From an uncultured Clostridia bacterium (GTDB lineage: Bacteria; Bacillota; Clostridia; Saccharofermentanales; Saccharofermentanaceae): 64,000 nt of DNA. The stretch is from positions 186,001 to 250,000 of the forward strand of contig CAMIYM010000001.1 of NCBI GenBank assembly GCA_946403085.1, given 5' to 3'. The position numbers and the translations under genes were made by a program. The first letter of the stretch is position 1. Each line of letters begins with the position of its first letter. Under the pieces are notes generated by a model. That model was given only the letters and a program-made list of their open reading frames with translations. It was not told the DNA's origin and did not search any database. Of the stretch, positions 8,795 to 18,521 are shown one piece after another.

Positions 8795-10366
8795 TCAGTT
8801 TTCGTCGGCCGGAGCTTCTTCAGGAAGTGAATATCTCTTCTCGACTGTTACTGTCTCATCGTAGCAGGAGAAGATTCCGTCGACCTTGTCCTTTGCAAGC
8901 TTAGGTGTGATAAGGCTTACCAGAGGTACGATAACAAGTCCTGCGATCATAGTTACGGCACCTGCGTTAATAGGTGATGCAATGAACTTTAAGAACATGT
9001 TGGCAACTGTAAAGCCTACACCGAAAATGAAGCATACCCATACGGAAAGCTTTGTTGTCTTCTTCCAGTAAAGACCCCAGAGGAAAGGCGCGAGGAAAGC
9101 ACCTGCAAGAGCACCCCATGAGTAACCCATAAGCTGAGCGATGAACGTCGGAGGGTTAAGGGAAAGAAGAACGGATACAGCGATGAAGAATACGAGGAGA
9201 AGACGCATTGTGATGAGCTGTGTCTTTTCTCTCTTCTTCTTGTCTTCGTTTGCCTTGGGCTTGATCTGTTCGATGAGGTCCAGAGTAACTGTTGAACTCG
9301 ATGTAAGAACGAGTGAAGACAGTGTGGACATTGAAGCGGAAAGAACGAGTACGATAACTACGCCGACAAGGATCGTAGGAAGATTGTCGAGCATTGTAGG
9401 GATGATGGAGTCGTACATAACGGAGCCGTCATCCTTATAGATAGCCGGATTGTCTTTGTAAAGTCTTGCGAAACCTCCGAGGAAGTAGCATCCGCCTGCA
9501 ACGATGAAAGCGAAGATGGTGGAGATAACGGTACCTGCCTTAACAGACTTCTCGTCCTTGATCGCATAGAACTTACCGACCATCTGGGGAAGACCCCATG
9601 TACCCAAAGATGTAAGGATGATTACGCCTAAGAGATTTAAAGGATCAGGTCCGAAGAAAGATGTGAAGGCACCCTGCATTCCTGCTGTGACAGGAAGGTC
9701 GGACTCTGACTGTGAAAGTGTTGTAAGAGCACCAAGGAAGCCGCCGTTGTTGTTAAGAACTGTAGCGATAACTGCCGTGATGCCGAAGAGCATGATGATA
9801 CCCTGAACGAGGTCATTGACTACTGTAGCCATGTATCCGCCGAGGATGACATAGACGCATGTGAGAGCTGCCATAACGATGATGCAGATCTTGTAGTCGA
9901 TGTTGAAGGCCATGTTAAAGAGTCTGGAAAGACCGTTATATACTGAAGATGTGTAAGGAATAAGGAAGATGAAAGAGATGAGGGCAGCTGCGATGCGGAG
10001 AGCCTTGCTGTCGAATCTCTTGCCGAAGAAGTCAGGCATTGTCTTGGAGTTCAAGTGCTTTGTCATGACTCTTGTTCTTCTTCCGAGGATTATCCATGCG
10101 AGAAGTGAACCGATGACTGCGTTTCCTATACCGATCCATGTTGAAGCAACACCGTACTTCCATCCGAACTGTCCAGCGTATCCGATGAATACTACTGCGG
10201 AGAAGTAGGATGTGCCGTAACCGAAAGCTGTGAGCCAGGGGCCTGCGTTTCTGCCGCCCAGTACGAAGCCTTCAACGCTGTTTGCCTTCTTGCGGGTCAT
10301 GATGCCGATTCCGATCATGACAGCGAAAAAGACTACGAGAAAGATAATCTTAATTGCCAGATCCAT
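8795..10366 (-). CDS. Sodium:solute symporter (SSS family)
   Basis: 523 residues with about 13 predicted membrane helices, the size and topology of the SSS/SLC5 family. The family pattern is clear near the N-terminus (GFVLGGRNAGPW, then GTSYFSAVVFIGYAG) and in the ASMSTLSSLVLTSSS segment at about residues 343-357, which corresponds to the sodium-binding helix of PutP-like carriers. It imports a small organic solute with sodium. Substrate cannot be read from sequence; a carboxylate is possible since an acyl-CoA synthetase lies upstream on the same strand. A terminator between the two genes argues for separate transcripts. Confidence 0.9.
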   Translation of the reverse strand: MDLAIKIIFLVVFFAVMIGIGIMTRKKANSVEGFVLGGRNAGPWLTAFGYGTSYFSAVVFIGYAGQFGWKYGVASTWIGIGNAVIGSLLAWIILGRRTRVMTKHLNSKTMPDFFGKRFDSKALRIAAALISFIFLIPYTSSVYNGLSRLFNMAFNIDYKICIIVMAALTCVYVILGGYMATVVNDLVQGIIMLFGITAVIATVLNNNGGFLGALTTLSQSESDLPVTAGMQGAFTSFFGPDPLNLLGVIILTSLGTWGLPQMVGKFYAIKDEKSVKAGTVISTIFAFIVAGGCYFLGGFARLYKDNPAIYKDDGSVMYDSIIPTMLDNLPTILVGVVIVLVLSASMSTLSSLVLTSSSTVTLDLIEQIKPKANEDKKKREKTQLITMRLLLVFFIAVSVLLSLNPPTFIAQLMGYSWGALAGAFLAPFLWGLYWKKTTKLSVWVCFIFGVGFTVANMFLKFIASPINAGAVTMIAGLVIVPLVSLITPKLAKDKVDGIFSCYDETVTVEKRYSLPEEAPADEN

Positions 10367-10426
10367 GTAATTTGTTCCTCACTTTTGCTTCTGACCACCC
10401 TCGAAGTGTTAGGAAGCCTTTTTATT

Positions 10427-10466
10427 CAAAAAATAAGCCTTGTGCCTAAAAACACAAGGCTTTTAT
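10427..10466 (-). terminator. Terminator of the acyl-CoA synthetase gene
   Basis: AGCCTTGTG (10436-10444) pairs with CACAAGGCT (10453-10461). On the minus strand it is followed by ATTTTTTG; the plus strand is also T-rich, so it may work both ways. Confidence 0.85.
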
Positions 10467-10467
10467 T

Positions 10468-12105
10468 TTAAGACTGATTTTCCTGTTCTACAAGTCTTTC
10501 AGCGCCATATCTTTTACGGAGAACGGGCTTTTCGATCTTGCCGGTGGCATTTCTCGGAACGTCGGCTAAGATTATCTGCTTCGGCCTCTTATAACGGGGA
10601 AGCTGAGTGCAGAACTTCTCGAGTTCTTCAACAGTGCATCCGCTGCCGGGTTCTATCTCTACGATAGCGCCTGTGATCTCACCGAGTCTCTTGTCGGGAA
10701 GACCGATAACGGCAACGTCTTTTACCTTCGGATATTCCTGGAGGAAGTTCTCGATCTCGACAGGGTAGATGTTCTCACCGCCGGATACGATAACGTCTTT
10801 CTTACGGTCAACGAGGAAATAGAATCCGTCTTCATCCTGACGCGCCATGTCGCCGGTGAAGAGCCATCCGTCTCTTAATGTCTCCTTTGTTGCCTCAGGG
10901 TTTCTATAGTATTCGAGCATTACGCCGGGGCCCTTGACGCAGAGTTCACCGACCTCACCCTGAGGTACAGTGTTGCCGTTCTCGTCAACGATCTTGCATT
11001 CCCAACGGTAGCCGGGAACACCGATAGCACCGACTTTGTGTGTATTCTCAAGTCCCAAATGAACGCAGCCGGGGCCGGTGGATTCGGAAAGACCATAGTT
11101 CGTATCATACTGGTGATTAGGGAAGTAATCCTTCCAGTGGCGGATCAGTGAAGGCGGTACGGGCTGAGCACCGATGTGCATAAGACGCCACTGATCGAGC
11201 TTGTAATCAGAGAGCTTTAATTCGCCTCTGTCCAGAGCATCAAGGATGTCCTGTGCCCACGGTACGAGGAGCCATACGATCGTGCACTGCTCATCTGAAG
11301 CTGCCTTGAGGATAACTTCAGGCTTTGTTCCCTTAAGGAGAACAGCCCTGCTGCATGTCCACAAGGAACCCATCCAGTGGAATTTAGCGCCTGTGTGATA
11401 GAGAGGCGGAATGCAGAGGAAGCAGTCGTTCTTGCCTGTCTTGTGGTGTACGGCTTCCATCTCAGCAGCCTGAGTAAGGCTTCTGTGAGGGTGCAAGATC
11501 GCCTTGGGGAATCCTGTAGTACCTGATGAGAAATAGATTGCAGCATAGTCCTCTTCAGTAAGTTCGATGAAAGGATCCTTGCTGGAATAATCTGCAACCT
11601 GCTGCCAGTAGTTCTCAGCGAACTCGGGAGCCTGACCGTCGCCTACATAAAGAAGAAGTCTGTCTTTTGCAAGCTCTTCGGCATTGATATTAAGTCTGTC
11701 TACGAACTCAGGTCCGAAGAACATGACGGAGATCTCTGCTAAGTCAGCGCAGTATGAGATCTCGTTAGCTGTATATCTGAAGTTGAAGGGAACAGCGATA
11801 GCACCTGTCTTGAGAATTCCGAAATAGATAGGAAGCCACTCAAGGCAGTTGAACATAAGGATAGCGACCTTGTCGCCCTTCTTGATACCTCTGCCGAGAA
11901 GCATATTAGCTACTCTGTTGGATTTCTCATCGAAGATCTGCCAGGTGATCTCATGACGGTAAGGATGGGAACTTGTCTGCTGGACAAGGTCGTATTCCTT
12001 GAATGAGATCTTTCTTGTGTCTTCCATTGTGGGGTTAAGTTCTATGAGAGCTACTTCATCGCCGTGTTCACGGGCATTGCGTCTCAATAAATCTGTTACA
12101 GGCAT
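10468..12105 (-). CDS. Acyl-CoA synthetase (AMP-binding, adenylate-forming)
   Basis: 545 residues. Class I adenylate-forming enzyme with YFSSGTTGFPKAILHPHRS as the P-loop, NYGLSESTGPG, the GDMARQDEDGFYFLVDRKKD hinge and the C-terminal lysine in NATGKIEK. It joins a carboxylic acid to CoA using ATP. Sequence style fits medium-chain or aryl/alkyl acyl-CoA ligases; the exact acid is unknown. I start at 12105 because AAGGGAGG sits at the right distance; the open frame extends 24 codons further without a good ribosome site. It may supply the same acyl-CoA pool as the ior-paaK operon, which is inference. Confidence 0.88.
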   Translation of the reverse strand: MPVTDLLRRNAREHGDEVALIELNPTMEDTRKISFKEYDLVQQTSSHPYRHEITWQIFDEKSNRVANMLLGRGIKKGDKVAILMFNCLEWLPIYFGILKTGAIAVPFNFRYTANEISYCADLAEISVMFFGPEFVDRLNINAEELAKDRLLLYVGDGQAPEFAENYWQQVADYSSKDPFIELTEEDYAAIYFSSGTTGFPKAILHPHRSLTQAAEMEAVHHKTGKNDCFLCIPPLYHTGAKFHWMGSLWTCSRAVLLKGTKPEVILKAASDEQCTIVWLLVPWAQDILDALDRGELKLSDYKLDQWRLMHIGAQPVPPSLIRHWKDYFPNHQYDTNYGLSESTGPGCVHLGLENTHKVGAIGVPGYRWECKIVDENGNTVPQGEVGELCVKGPGVMLEYYRNPEATKETLRDGWLFTGDMARQDEDGFYFLVDRKKDVIVSGGENIYPVEIENFLQEYPKVKDVAVIGLPDKRLGEITGAIVEIEPGSGCTVEELEKFCTQLPRYKRPKQIILADVPRNATGKIEKPVLRKRYGAERLVEQENQS

Positions 12106-12256
12106 GTATATTCCTCCCTTGGGCTTTACTAAAATAAAGCCAAAAACAATAATATCATCGCAGCCGATGTTCGTCAAAATAATAAAATAAAAGATATAAA
12201 TCTTCTAAATCCTGTTTTATAATATATTGTCCCATATACCATAGGAGGAAACTCTT

Positions 12257-13999
12257 TTGATACGAAAACTGATGCAATCTATCCGGCAGTATACGAAAGC
12301 ATCTTTACTGTCGCTCATTTTTATCATCGGGGAAGTAATCCTCGAAGTAGTAATTCCGTTTATCACGGCGGATATGGTTAATAAGATCCAGGCGGGTGCC
12401 CAGATGGATACCATCCTCAAGATGGGCGGTATCATCACGATCTCTGCCATAATGTCACTTGTTTGCGGTGCTTTGGCAGGTAACTTCTCAGCCAAGGCTT
12501 CAGCCGGTTTTGCCGGAAACTTAAGAGCTGACATGTTCGCTAAGGTCCAGAAGTTCTCTTTCGGAAATATCGATAAGTTCTCGACTTCGTCACTCGTTAC
12601 CAGAATGACGACTGATGTCACGACAGTCCAGAACGCGTACATGATGATGATAAGAATTGCGGTAAGAGCACCTTTGATGTTCGCTTTCGCGATCGTCATG
12701 GCATATGTGCTCGGAGGCTCACTTGCAACGACATTTGTAATCGTCGTTCCGATCCTTGCGATCGGTCTTCTTATCATCGGTAAGCTTGCAATGCCTGCTT
12801 TCCGTGCGGTATTCAAGAAGTACGACAAGATGAATGAATCCATCGAAGAGAATGTACGCGGAATGCGTGTAGTCAAAGGCTTTGCGCGTGAGGAATATGA
12901 GCAGGATAAGTTCGGCAAGGCATCTGACAACATCAGACTTGATTTCACAAAGGCTGAGAAGATTGTAGGTCTTAACTCTCCCCTCATGGAACTCTGCCTG
13001 CATTTCAATGTTGTATTTGTTCTTTATATCGGTTCGAAAATGGCTATCCAGAGCCACGGTGAACTCGTAAATATCGGTCAGATATCAGCTCTTATGACAT
13101 ACGGCTTTATGGTCCTCATGTCCCTCATGATGGTTTCCATGATCTATGTCATGCTGACTATGTCTGTAGAAGCTGCAAAGCGTATCGTTGAAGTTCTTGA
13201 TGAGAAGCCTTCCATCTCAAATCCTGACGAGCCTGTCATGGAAGTAAAGGATGGTTCCATCGATTTCACTGATGTTGCTTTCAAGTATTCCGAAAAGGCT
13301 GCAAGAAATGCACTTTTCGATATCGACCTTCACATCGACAGCGGAATGTCAGTCGGTATCTTAGGCGGTACAGGTTCATCCAAGACGACCTTGATCCAGC
13401 TTATTCCGAGACTTTACGATGTTACTGAAGGTGAGGTAAAGGTCGGCGGCGTTCCCGTAAAGGATTACGACGTTAAGACATTAAGAGATGCGGTTTCCGT
13501 AGTTCTTCAGAAGAACGAGCTGTTCTCCGGAACGATCGCTGAGAATCTCCGCTGGGGTAATGAGAAGGCTACCGATGAGGAACTCGTCGAGGCATGCAAG
13601 ATCGCCCAGGCATATGAATTCGTATCCTCATTCCCGGACGGCTTCAATACTCATATTGAACAGGGCGGTACTAATGTCTCCGGCGGTCAGAAGCAGAGAC
13701 TCTGTATTGCAAGAGCGCTTCTGAAGCGCCCGAAGATCCTGATCCTGGACGACTCCACATCTGCAGTCGATACCAGAACCGATGCTCTTATCAGAAAGGG
13801 ATTCAAGGAATATATCCCTGAGACAACAAAGATAATCATTGCCCAGAGAGTTGCTTCCGTTCAGGACTGTGACATGATCATCATCATGGACGGCGGTAAG
13901 ATCATGGGCACCGGTACTCACGAAGAACTCTTGAAGAGCAGCGAGATCTACCGCGAGATATACGAAGAACAGACGAAGGGAGGATCAGACAATGAGTGA
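12257..13999 (+). CDS. Heterodimeric ABC exporter, subunit with degenerate ATP site
   Basis: 580 residues: six-helix type I exporter membrane domain (about 15-320) and an ATPase domain. The Walker A reads GGTGSSKTTL (Ser for the usual third Gly), the Walker B is followed by Asp instead of the catalytic Glu (ILILDDSTSAVD), and the switch His is Gln (IIAQRVASV). The signature VSGGQ is intact. This is the normal degenerate partner of TM287/288-like heterodimers. TTG start at 12257 with AGGAGG eight bases upstream. It overlaps the next subunit by eight bases. It probably exports a lipid, peptide or drug. Confidence 0.92.
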   Translation: MIRKLMQSIRQYTKASLLSLIFIIGEVILEVVIPFITADMVNKIQAGAQMDTILKMGGIITISAIMSLVCGALAGNFSAKASAGFAGNLRADMFAKVQKFSFGNIDKFSTSSLVTRMTTDVTTVQNAYMMMIRIAVRAPLMFAFAIVMAYVLGGSLATTFVIVVPILAIGLLIIGKLAMPAFRAVFKKYDKMNESIEENVRGMRVVKGFAREEYEQDKFGKASDNIRLDFTKAEKIVGLNSPLMELCLHFNVVFVLYIGSKMAIQSHGELVNIGQISALMTYGFMVLMSLMMVSMIYVMLTMSVEAAKRIVEVLDEKPSISNPDEPVMEVKDGSIDFTDVAFKYSEKAARNALFDIDLHIDSGMSVGILGGTGSSKTTLIQLIPRLYDVTEGEVKVGGVPVKDYDVKTLRDAVSVVLQKNELFSGTIAENLRWGNEKATDEELVEACKIAQAYEFVSSFPDGFNTHIEQGGTNVSGGQKQRLCIARALLKRPKILILDDSTSAVDTRTDALIRKGFKEYIPETTKIIIAQRVASVQDCDMIIIMDGGKIMGTGTHEELLKSSEIYREIYEEQTKGGSDNE

Positions 14000-15962
14000 T
14001 AAAACTCCCAAGAACAAGCCTGAAGCAGCACCCGCACCCGGCGGAAGACGCAGAGGTCCTGCTTCAATGTCACAGGTAGTCGGATCCATGGGCAGCCTTA
14101 AGCGCGTCATGAAGATGTATATCAAGCAGTTCCCTGTGCTCACATGGGTAATCGTTTTATTCAACATCTATAATGCTGTTGCAGCTGCACTTCCTATGGT
14201 ATTCCTTCAGAAGGTTACTGTTGTTCTTGAAGAAACTTTAGGATCTGGTGACTGGGAATCAGCAAAGATCAGGATCATTTCATATCTGATCCCGCTTATC
14301 TGCATCTATGCAGGGGCAGCGATCGTAAGCATCCTGAATTCACAGCTCATGGCATATATGACGCAGAAGTTCCTGCATAAGCTCAGAACAGATCTGTTCA
14401 ACAAGATGCAGACACTGCCTCTCAGATATTTCGACACCCATAAGCACGGCGATATCATGAGCCACTATACAAATGATATCGACACATTAAGACAGCTCGT
14501 ATCAATGGCAATTCCTACCATCATCAGAGCCGGTGTAGTTGTCATTACCGTATTTATCACAATGCTCCGTTACAGCATCTGGCTTACATTGATCATGATC
14601 GTCGGCATCATTGCCATGATGATCGCTACAGGAAAAGTCGGTGCAGGATCTGCAAAGTACTTTATCAGACAGCAGATGGCAGTCGCTTCAACTGAAGGTT
14701 ACATTCAGGAGATCATGAACGGCCAGAAAGTCGTTAAGGTGTTCAACCATGAGAGCAAAGTAACTGATGAGTTCAACAAGCTCAATGACGGACTTGCAGA
14801 AGACAGCGGCAAGGCTAATACTTATGCGAATATCTTAGCGCCCATCATTGGCAATATCGGAAACATTATCTATGTTCTTCTTGCCGTTGGCGGCGGTCTC
14901 ATGACAGTGCTTGGAGTTACAAATATCTCGTTCTCCGGTCTTCCGATGGGAATCGACATCATCGTTCCTTTCCTTAACGGAAGTAAGCAGTTCATGGGCA
15001 ATATCAACCAGCTCACGATGCAGATGAATGCTATCGTAATGGCCGGTGCAGGTGCCCAGAGAATCTTCGAACTTTTAGATGAACAGTCAGAAGCAGATGA
15101 CGGTTATGTAACTCTTGTTAATGCAAATATCGCACCTGACGGAACCATCACTGAGGCTGAGCATCAGACAGGTCACTGGGCATGGAAGCATCCCCACAAG
15201 GCTGAGGGTACGATCACATATACAGAGCTTCAGGGCGATGTATTGCTTGATAAAGTTGACTTTGCATACACTCCCGAAAAGCAGGTCCTTTTCGATGTAT
15301 CCGTATTTGCAAAGCCCGGCCAGAAGGTTGCTTTCGTAGGTGCTACAGGTGCCGGCAAGACGACCATCACGAACCTTATCAACCGCTTCTACGATATTGC
15401 TGACGGTAAGATCCGTTATGACGGAATCAACGTCAACAAGATCAAGAAGAAGGATTTGAGAAGATCTTTGGGACTCGTTCTGCAGGAGACGAATCTCTTT
15501 ACGGGAACGGTTATGGAGAATATCCGTTACGGAAGACTTGATGCAACTGACGATGAGTGCAAGGAAGCAGCTAAGCTCGCAGGCGCCGCTGACTTTATCG
15601 AGCGTTTGCCTGAAGGCTACAACACCATGCTTACCAATAACGGTGCAAACTTCTCCCAGGGTCAGAGACAGCTTCTTGCAATAGCCAGAGCGGCCGTTGC
15701 AAATCCGCCTGTAATGATCCTTGACGAAGCTACATCTTCCATCGATACACGTACTGAGGCTATTGTTCAGCGCGGTATGGATAAGCTCATGGAAGGCCGT
15801 ACGGTTTTCGTAATCGCACACAGGTTATCTACCGTTATGAACTCAGATGTCATCATGGTATTGGATCACGGACAGATCATCGAGCGCGGTTCACACGAAC
15901 AGCTCATTGCAGAGAAGGGTACATACTATCAGCTGTATACAGGTGCATTCGAACTCGAGTAA
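13992..15962 (+). CDS. Heterodimeric ABC exporter, catalytic subunit
   Basis: 656 residues. The membrane domain spans about residues 45-340. An insert of about 50 residues (about 365-420) lies between it and the ATPase domain. Walker A GATGAGKTT, Walker B with Glu (MILDEATSSID) and switch His (VIAHRLST) are all intact, but the signature is FSQGQ. Paired with the subunit before it, the catalytic site uses this subunit's Walker motifs and the partner's SGGQ, and the degenerate site uses the remaining ones. The Pro- and Ala-rich N-terminus, up to residue 30, is cytoplasmic. The operon ends at the terminator at 16061. Confidence 0.93.
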   Translation: MSDKTPKNKPEAAPAPGGRRRGPASMSQVVGSMGSLKRVMKMYIKQFPVLTWVIVLFNIYNAVAAALPMVFLQKVTVVLEETLGSGDWESAKIRIISYLIPLICIYAGAAIVSILNSQLMAYMTQKFLHKLRTDLFNKMQTLPLRYFDTHKHGDIMSHYTNDIDTLRQLVSMAIPTIIRAGVVVITVFITMLRYSIWLTLIMIVGIIAMMIATGKVGAGSAKYFIRQQMAVASTEGYIQEIMNGQKVVKVFNHESKVTDEFNKLNDGLAEDSGKANTYANILAPIIGNIGNIIYVLLAVGGGLMTVLGVTNISFSGLPMGIDIIVPFLNGSKQFMGNINQLTMQMNAIVMAGAGAQRIFELLDEQSEADDGYVTLVNANIAPDGTITEAEHQTGHWAWKHPHKAEGTITYTELQGDVLLDKVDFAYTPEKQVLFDVSVFAKPGQKVAFVGATGAGKTTITNLINRFYDIADGKIRYDGINVNKIKKKDLRRSLGLVLQETNLFTGTVMENIRYGRLDATDDECKEAAKLAGAADFIERLPEGYNTMLTNNGANFSQGQRQLLAIARAAVANPPVMILDEATSSIDTRTEAIVQRGMDKLMEGRTVFVIAHRLSTVMNSDVIMVLDHGQIIERGSHEQLIAEKGTYYQLYTGAFELE

Positions 15963-16060
15963 TCTGCTTTGCTCACTTAGGTCCTCCGCGCTTCGCTTGT
16001 GTGGAATCGTTCGCAAAACAGATTACTCTCGTGACTTAAAAGCGGAATTATTGATTTATA

Positions 16061-16096
16061 AGAGGTTGTCATATTTGTGGCAACCTCTTTTGTTTT
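16061..16096 (+). terminator. Terminator of the ABC exporter operon
   Basis: AGAGGTTG pairs with CAACCTCT, followed by TTTTGTTTT. The stretch from 15963 to 16060 holds no gene that I can see. Confidence 0.9.
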
Positions 16097-16171
16097 ATCG
16101 CCTGCGGTTTTTCGAGATGATATAATCTGAACAGATGGAAACGGGATAGTTTTTTGAAAAGGGATAATAGT

Positions 16172-17068
16172 ATGAAAAAGAAAATAGCATCAATCCTATC
16201 AGCAGCTGTTTTGATAATGGCGCTTGCATCATGCACTGTTCCGGGCGGAAACGGCACCGGGAATGGCAAGGGAAACATCAAGAATAACAATCCATCTGAG
16301 ACCACTATGCCCAAGCTCCTGCCGGGCAAGCCGTCTCATGATCTGTCAAAAGTTGATGTTTTTAAGAGATTTGACGATTACACAATTGCCAATATTGATA
16401 AGCCATGGGGTTCTACACACAAGCTCAAGATGGCAAAGGGCAATGTGGATAATTTCTTCATCTACTTTGCGCTCGACAGAAATAACAATATGCTCAATGA
16501 GAACATGAATAATATGGCGACGGTCACGAGCCCCAGAGTAAAAGTCTATGCCTGTGAAGATAAGCCGGGATACATAACCTATGAGGTTAATTACGACCAG
16601 ATAATCCCTCTGTTTGCCAGACAGCCGGTAAGCGGCGTCAGCAGATCTCTATTCTTCTACCATAATGTTTCCTATGTTGATTTTTACAGCGGATCGACAT
16701 TCCCTACAATCGACCTTACACCTGAAATAAACAGTTTTGGCGTATCCGGAAACATTATCTATAAGGGTAAGAAATACGAGATGAGCTATTACGAATTCAG
16801 GAGCCAGGAAAGCCTGGATGTATCATCAAGAACTGAAGGAAGCAGCCGGATAATCAAGGAGACGATAAAGCTCAAATCGACTGCATATTTCATCGTTCCT
16901 GAGTGGTATGACGGTATCCTTATGTGTGTCTTTGTTGCCAACGATACTAAAAGGCCTGTAGCAGAGATCCTGGCTGAGAGCAGTCTTGATCTTGATCAGC
17001 CCGGTCCTTTTGGCGACGATGAAAATATTGACGACTATGTATTCTTCGGAATATCAGGTCCGGATTAA
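16172..17068 (+). CDS. Lipoprotein of unknown function
   Basis: 298 residues. The signal peptide MKKKIASILSAAVLIMALAS ends in a lipobox LASC, so the protein is lipid-anchored outside the cell. A Gly/Asn-rich linker follows (residues 25-45). The rest is mixed alpha/beta with no motif I recognise. I start at the ATG at 16172, which has AAAGGGA upstream and gives a clean signal peptide; a TTG 18 bases earlier is in frame but less likely. The end overlaps the convergent SCIFF maturase stop by four bases. Confidence 0.7.
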   Translation: MKKKIASILSAAVLIMALASCTVPGGNGTGNGKGNIKNNNPSETTMPKLLPGKPSHDLSKVDVFKRFDDYTIANIDKPWGSTHKLKMAKGNVDNFFIYFALDRNNNMLNENMNNMATVTSPRVKVYACEDKPGYITYEVNYDQIIPLFARQPVSGVSRSLFFYHNVSYVDFYSGSTFPTIDLTPEINSFGVSGNIIYKGKKYEMSYYEFRSQESLDVSSRTEGSSRIIKETIKLKSTAYFIVPEWYDGILMCVFVANDTKRPVAEILAESSLDLDQPGPFGDDENIDDYVFFGISGPD

Positions 17069-18450
17069 CCGTTCTTTGCGCCCGGCTGCTCCAAGCCTGA
17101 AGTGAGGAGCTTTACAGCTATCGCACACTCGATCCTCTTGCGGAAGATATCACAGCCCATCTCATAGATACCATTGATATCACCTGATGCGTGATATGAG
17201 TTTGCAGCACATCCGCCGGAGCAGTAGAGCTTAGCCCAGCAGTCTTTGCATTCGGGACGGCTGTAGGCATTGCATGAAGCAAACTTATCCTGAAGCTCAA
17301 AGTTCTGAACTCCGTCATAGATATTGCCCATCTTGTAAGCTTCATCACCGACGAACTGGTGGCAGGGATAGAGGTCACCCCAAGGGGTTACAGCAAGGTA
17401 TTCCGTGCCGGAACCGCATCCTGCGATCCTCTTGTAGATGCAGGGTCCGCATGTGAGGTCTAACATGTAGTGATAGAAGGTGAAGGGTCTTCCTTCCTTA
17501 TAGCGCTGTACCATGAGTCTTGCGAGCTCTTCGTACTGCTCGAAAACAACAGGAAGATCTTCCTTTGTGATAGCGGAAGGACTTGAAGGATCAGTAACGA
17601 CAGGTTCCATGGAGAGCTCGTTGAATCCCAGGTCTAACATCTGCTTTATATCATTTAAGAAATCAGTGTTGAAGTGTGTGAAGGTGCCGCGCATATAGTA
17701 GCTGAGGTTGCCTCTTTTAGCGACAAACTTCTGGAAGTTGGGAACGATCCTGTCGTAGGATCCGTTGCCGGCATAGTCAACTCTGAACCTGTCGTGGACT
17801 TCCTTACGGCCGTCTAAAGAGAGCACGACATTATGCATCTCTTTGTTTGCAAATTCCGTTACCTCGTCATCAAGGAGCACACCGTTAGTTGTAAGGGTGA
17901 AACGGATATTCTTGTTATGGATCTTCTCCTGCTCACGGCCATACTCGACGAGCTTCTTGCAGACATCCCAGTTCATGAGAGGTTCGCCGCCGAAGAAATC
18001 GATATCAAGGTTCTTGTGGAATCCGGAATTCTCGATGAGGAAGTCTATCGCACGCTTGCCGACCTCATAGCTCATTACGGCACGCTCACCGTGGTACTTG
18101 CCCTGACTTGCAAAGCAGTAGGAGCAGTTGAGGTTGCATGTGTGTGCGACATGAAGACACAAAGCCTTGATCTTGATGTTCTTCTTCCTGAAATCCTTGG
18201 CCAGGTGCTCGTATTTGTCGGGAGCATAGAGCTTGCCTGCTGACTTGAGGTCATCTATATCAGCAATGCATTCTTCGGCATCTTCTCTTGAGATGCCGTG
18301 CTTTTCGACCGCTTTGGCGATCACGTCTTCAGCCGGTTCTGTCTCATACCATTGGATCATGTCATATGCGACTTCATCGACCATATGGATAGAGCCCGAA
18401 TAGCAGTCGAGTACGATATTAAGACCGTCAAATTGATAGCAGTGGATCAT
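17065..18450 (-). CDS. scfB: SCIFF peptide maturase, radical SAM thioether-forming enzyme
   Basis: 461 residues. The radical SAM cluster motif is CNLNCSYC (Cys 105, 109, 112) and a SPASM-type C-terminus holds further Cys clusters (CGPCIYKRIAGCGSG, then CKDCWAKLYCSGGC) for two auxiliary 4Fe-4S centres. An N-terminal peptide-recognition region precedes the barrel. In this family the enzyme makes Cys-to-Thr type thioether links in the six-Cys SCIFF peptide, whose gene lies directly upstream. A terminator hairpin separates the two, so less maturase than peptide mRNA is expected. The pair is a marker of class Clostridia. Confidence 0.95.
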   Translation of the reverse strand: MIHCYQFDGLNIVLDCYSGSIHMVDEVAYDMIQWYETEPAEDVIAKAVEKHGISREDAEECIADIDDLKSAGKLYAPDKYEHLAKDFRKKNIKIKALCLHVAHTCNLNCSYCFASQGKYHGERAVMSYEVGKRAIDFLIENSGFHKNLDIDFFGGEPLMNWDVCKKLVEYGREQEKIHNKNIRFTLTTNGVLLDDEVTEFANKEMHNVVLSLDGRKEVHDRFRVDYAGNGSYDRIVPNFQKFVAKRGNLSYYMRGTFTHFNTDFLNDIKQMLDLGFNELSMEPVVTDPSSPSAITKEDLPVVFEQYEELARLMVQRYKEGRPFTFYHYMLDLTCGPCIYKRIAGCGSGTEYLAVTPWGDLYPCHQFVGDEAYKMGNIYDGVQNFELQDKFASCNAYSRPECKDCWAKLYCSGGCAANSYHASGDINGIYEMGCDIFRKRIECAIAVKLLTSGLEQPGAKNG

Positions 18451-18469
18451 ATTAACTCCCGTTTTTCAT

Positions 18470-18502
18470 AAAAAAAGGTCCCACATAAAATGAGACCTTT
18501 AA
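18470..18502 (-). terminator. Terminator between SCIFF precursor and maturase genes
   Basis: On the minus strand AAAGGTC-CA pairs with TG-GACCTTT and is followed by seven T. It sits 20 bases after the SCIFF stop and 18 bases before the maturase start, so it should cut most transcripts and let a fraction read through. Confidence 0.85.
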
Positions 18503-18521
18503 TGTTCAGAATAAGATCAGC

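Noticed and set aside
12217..13008. 263-codon minus-strand frame
   Set aside because: Antisense to the ABC exporter membrane domain; no ribosome site and no family-like pattern.
15087..15821. 244-codon minus-strand frame
   Set aside because: Antisense to the second ABC subunit, whose motifs are beyond doubt.
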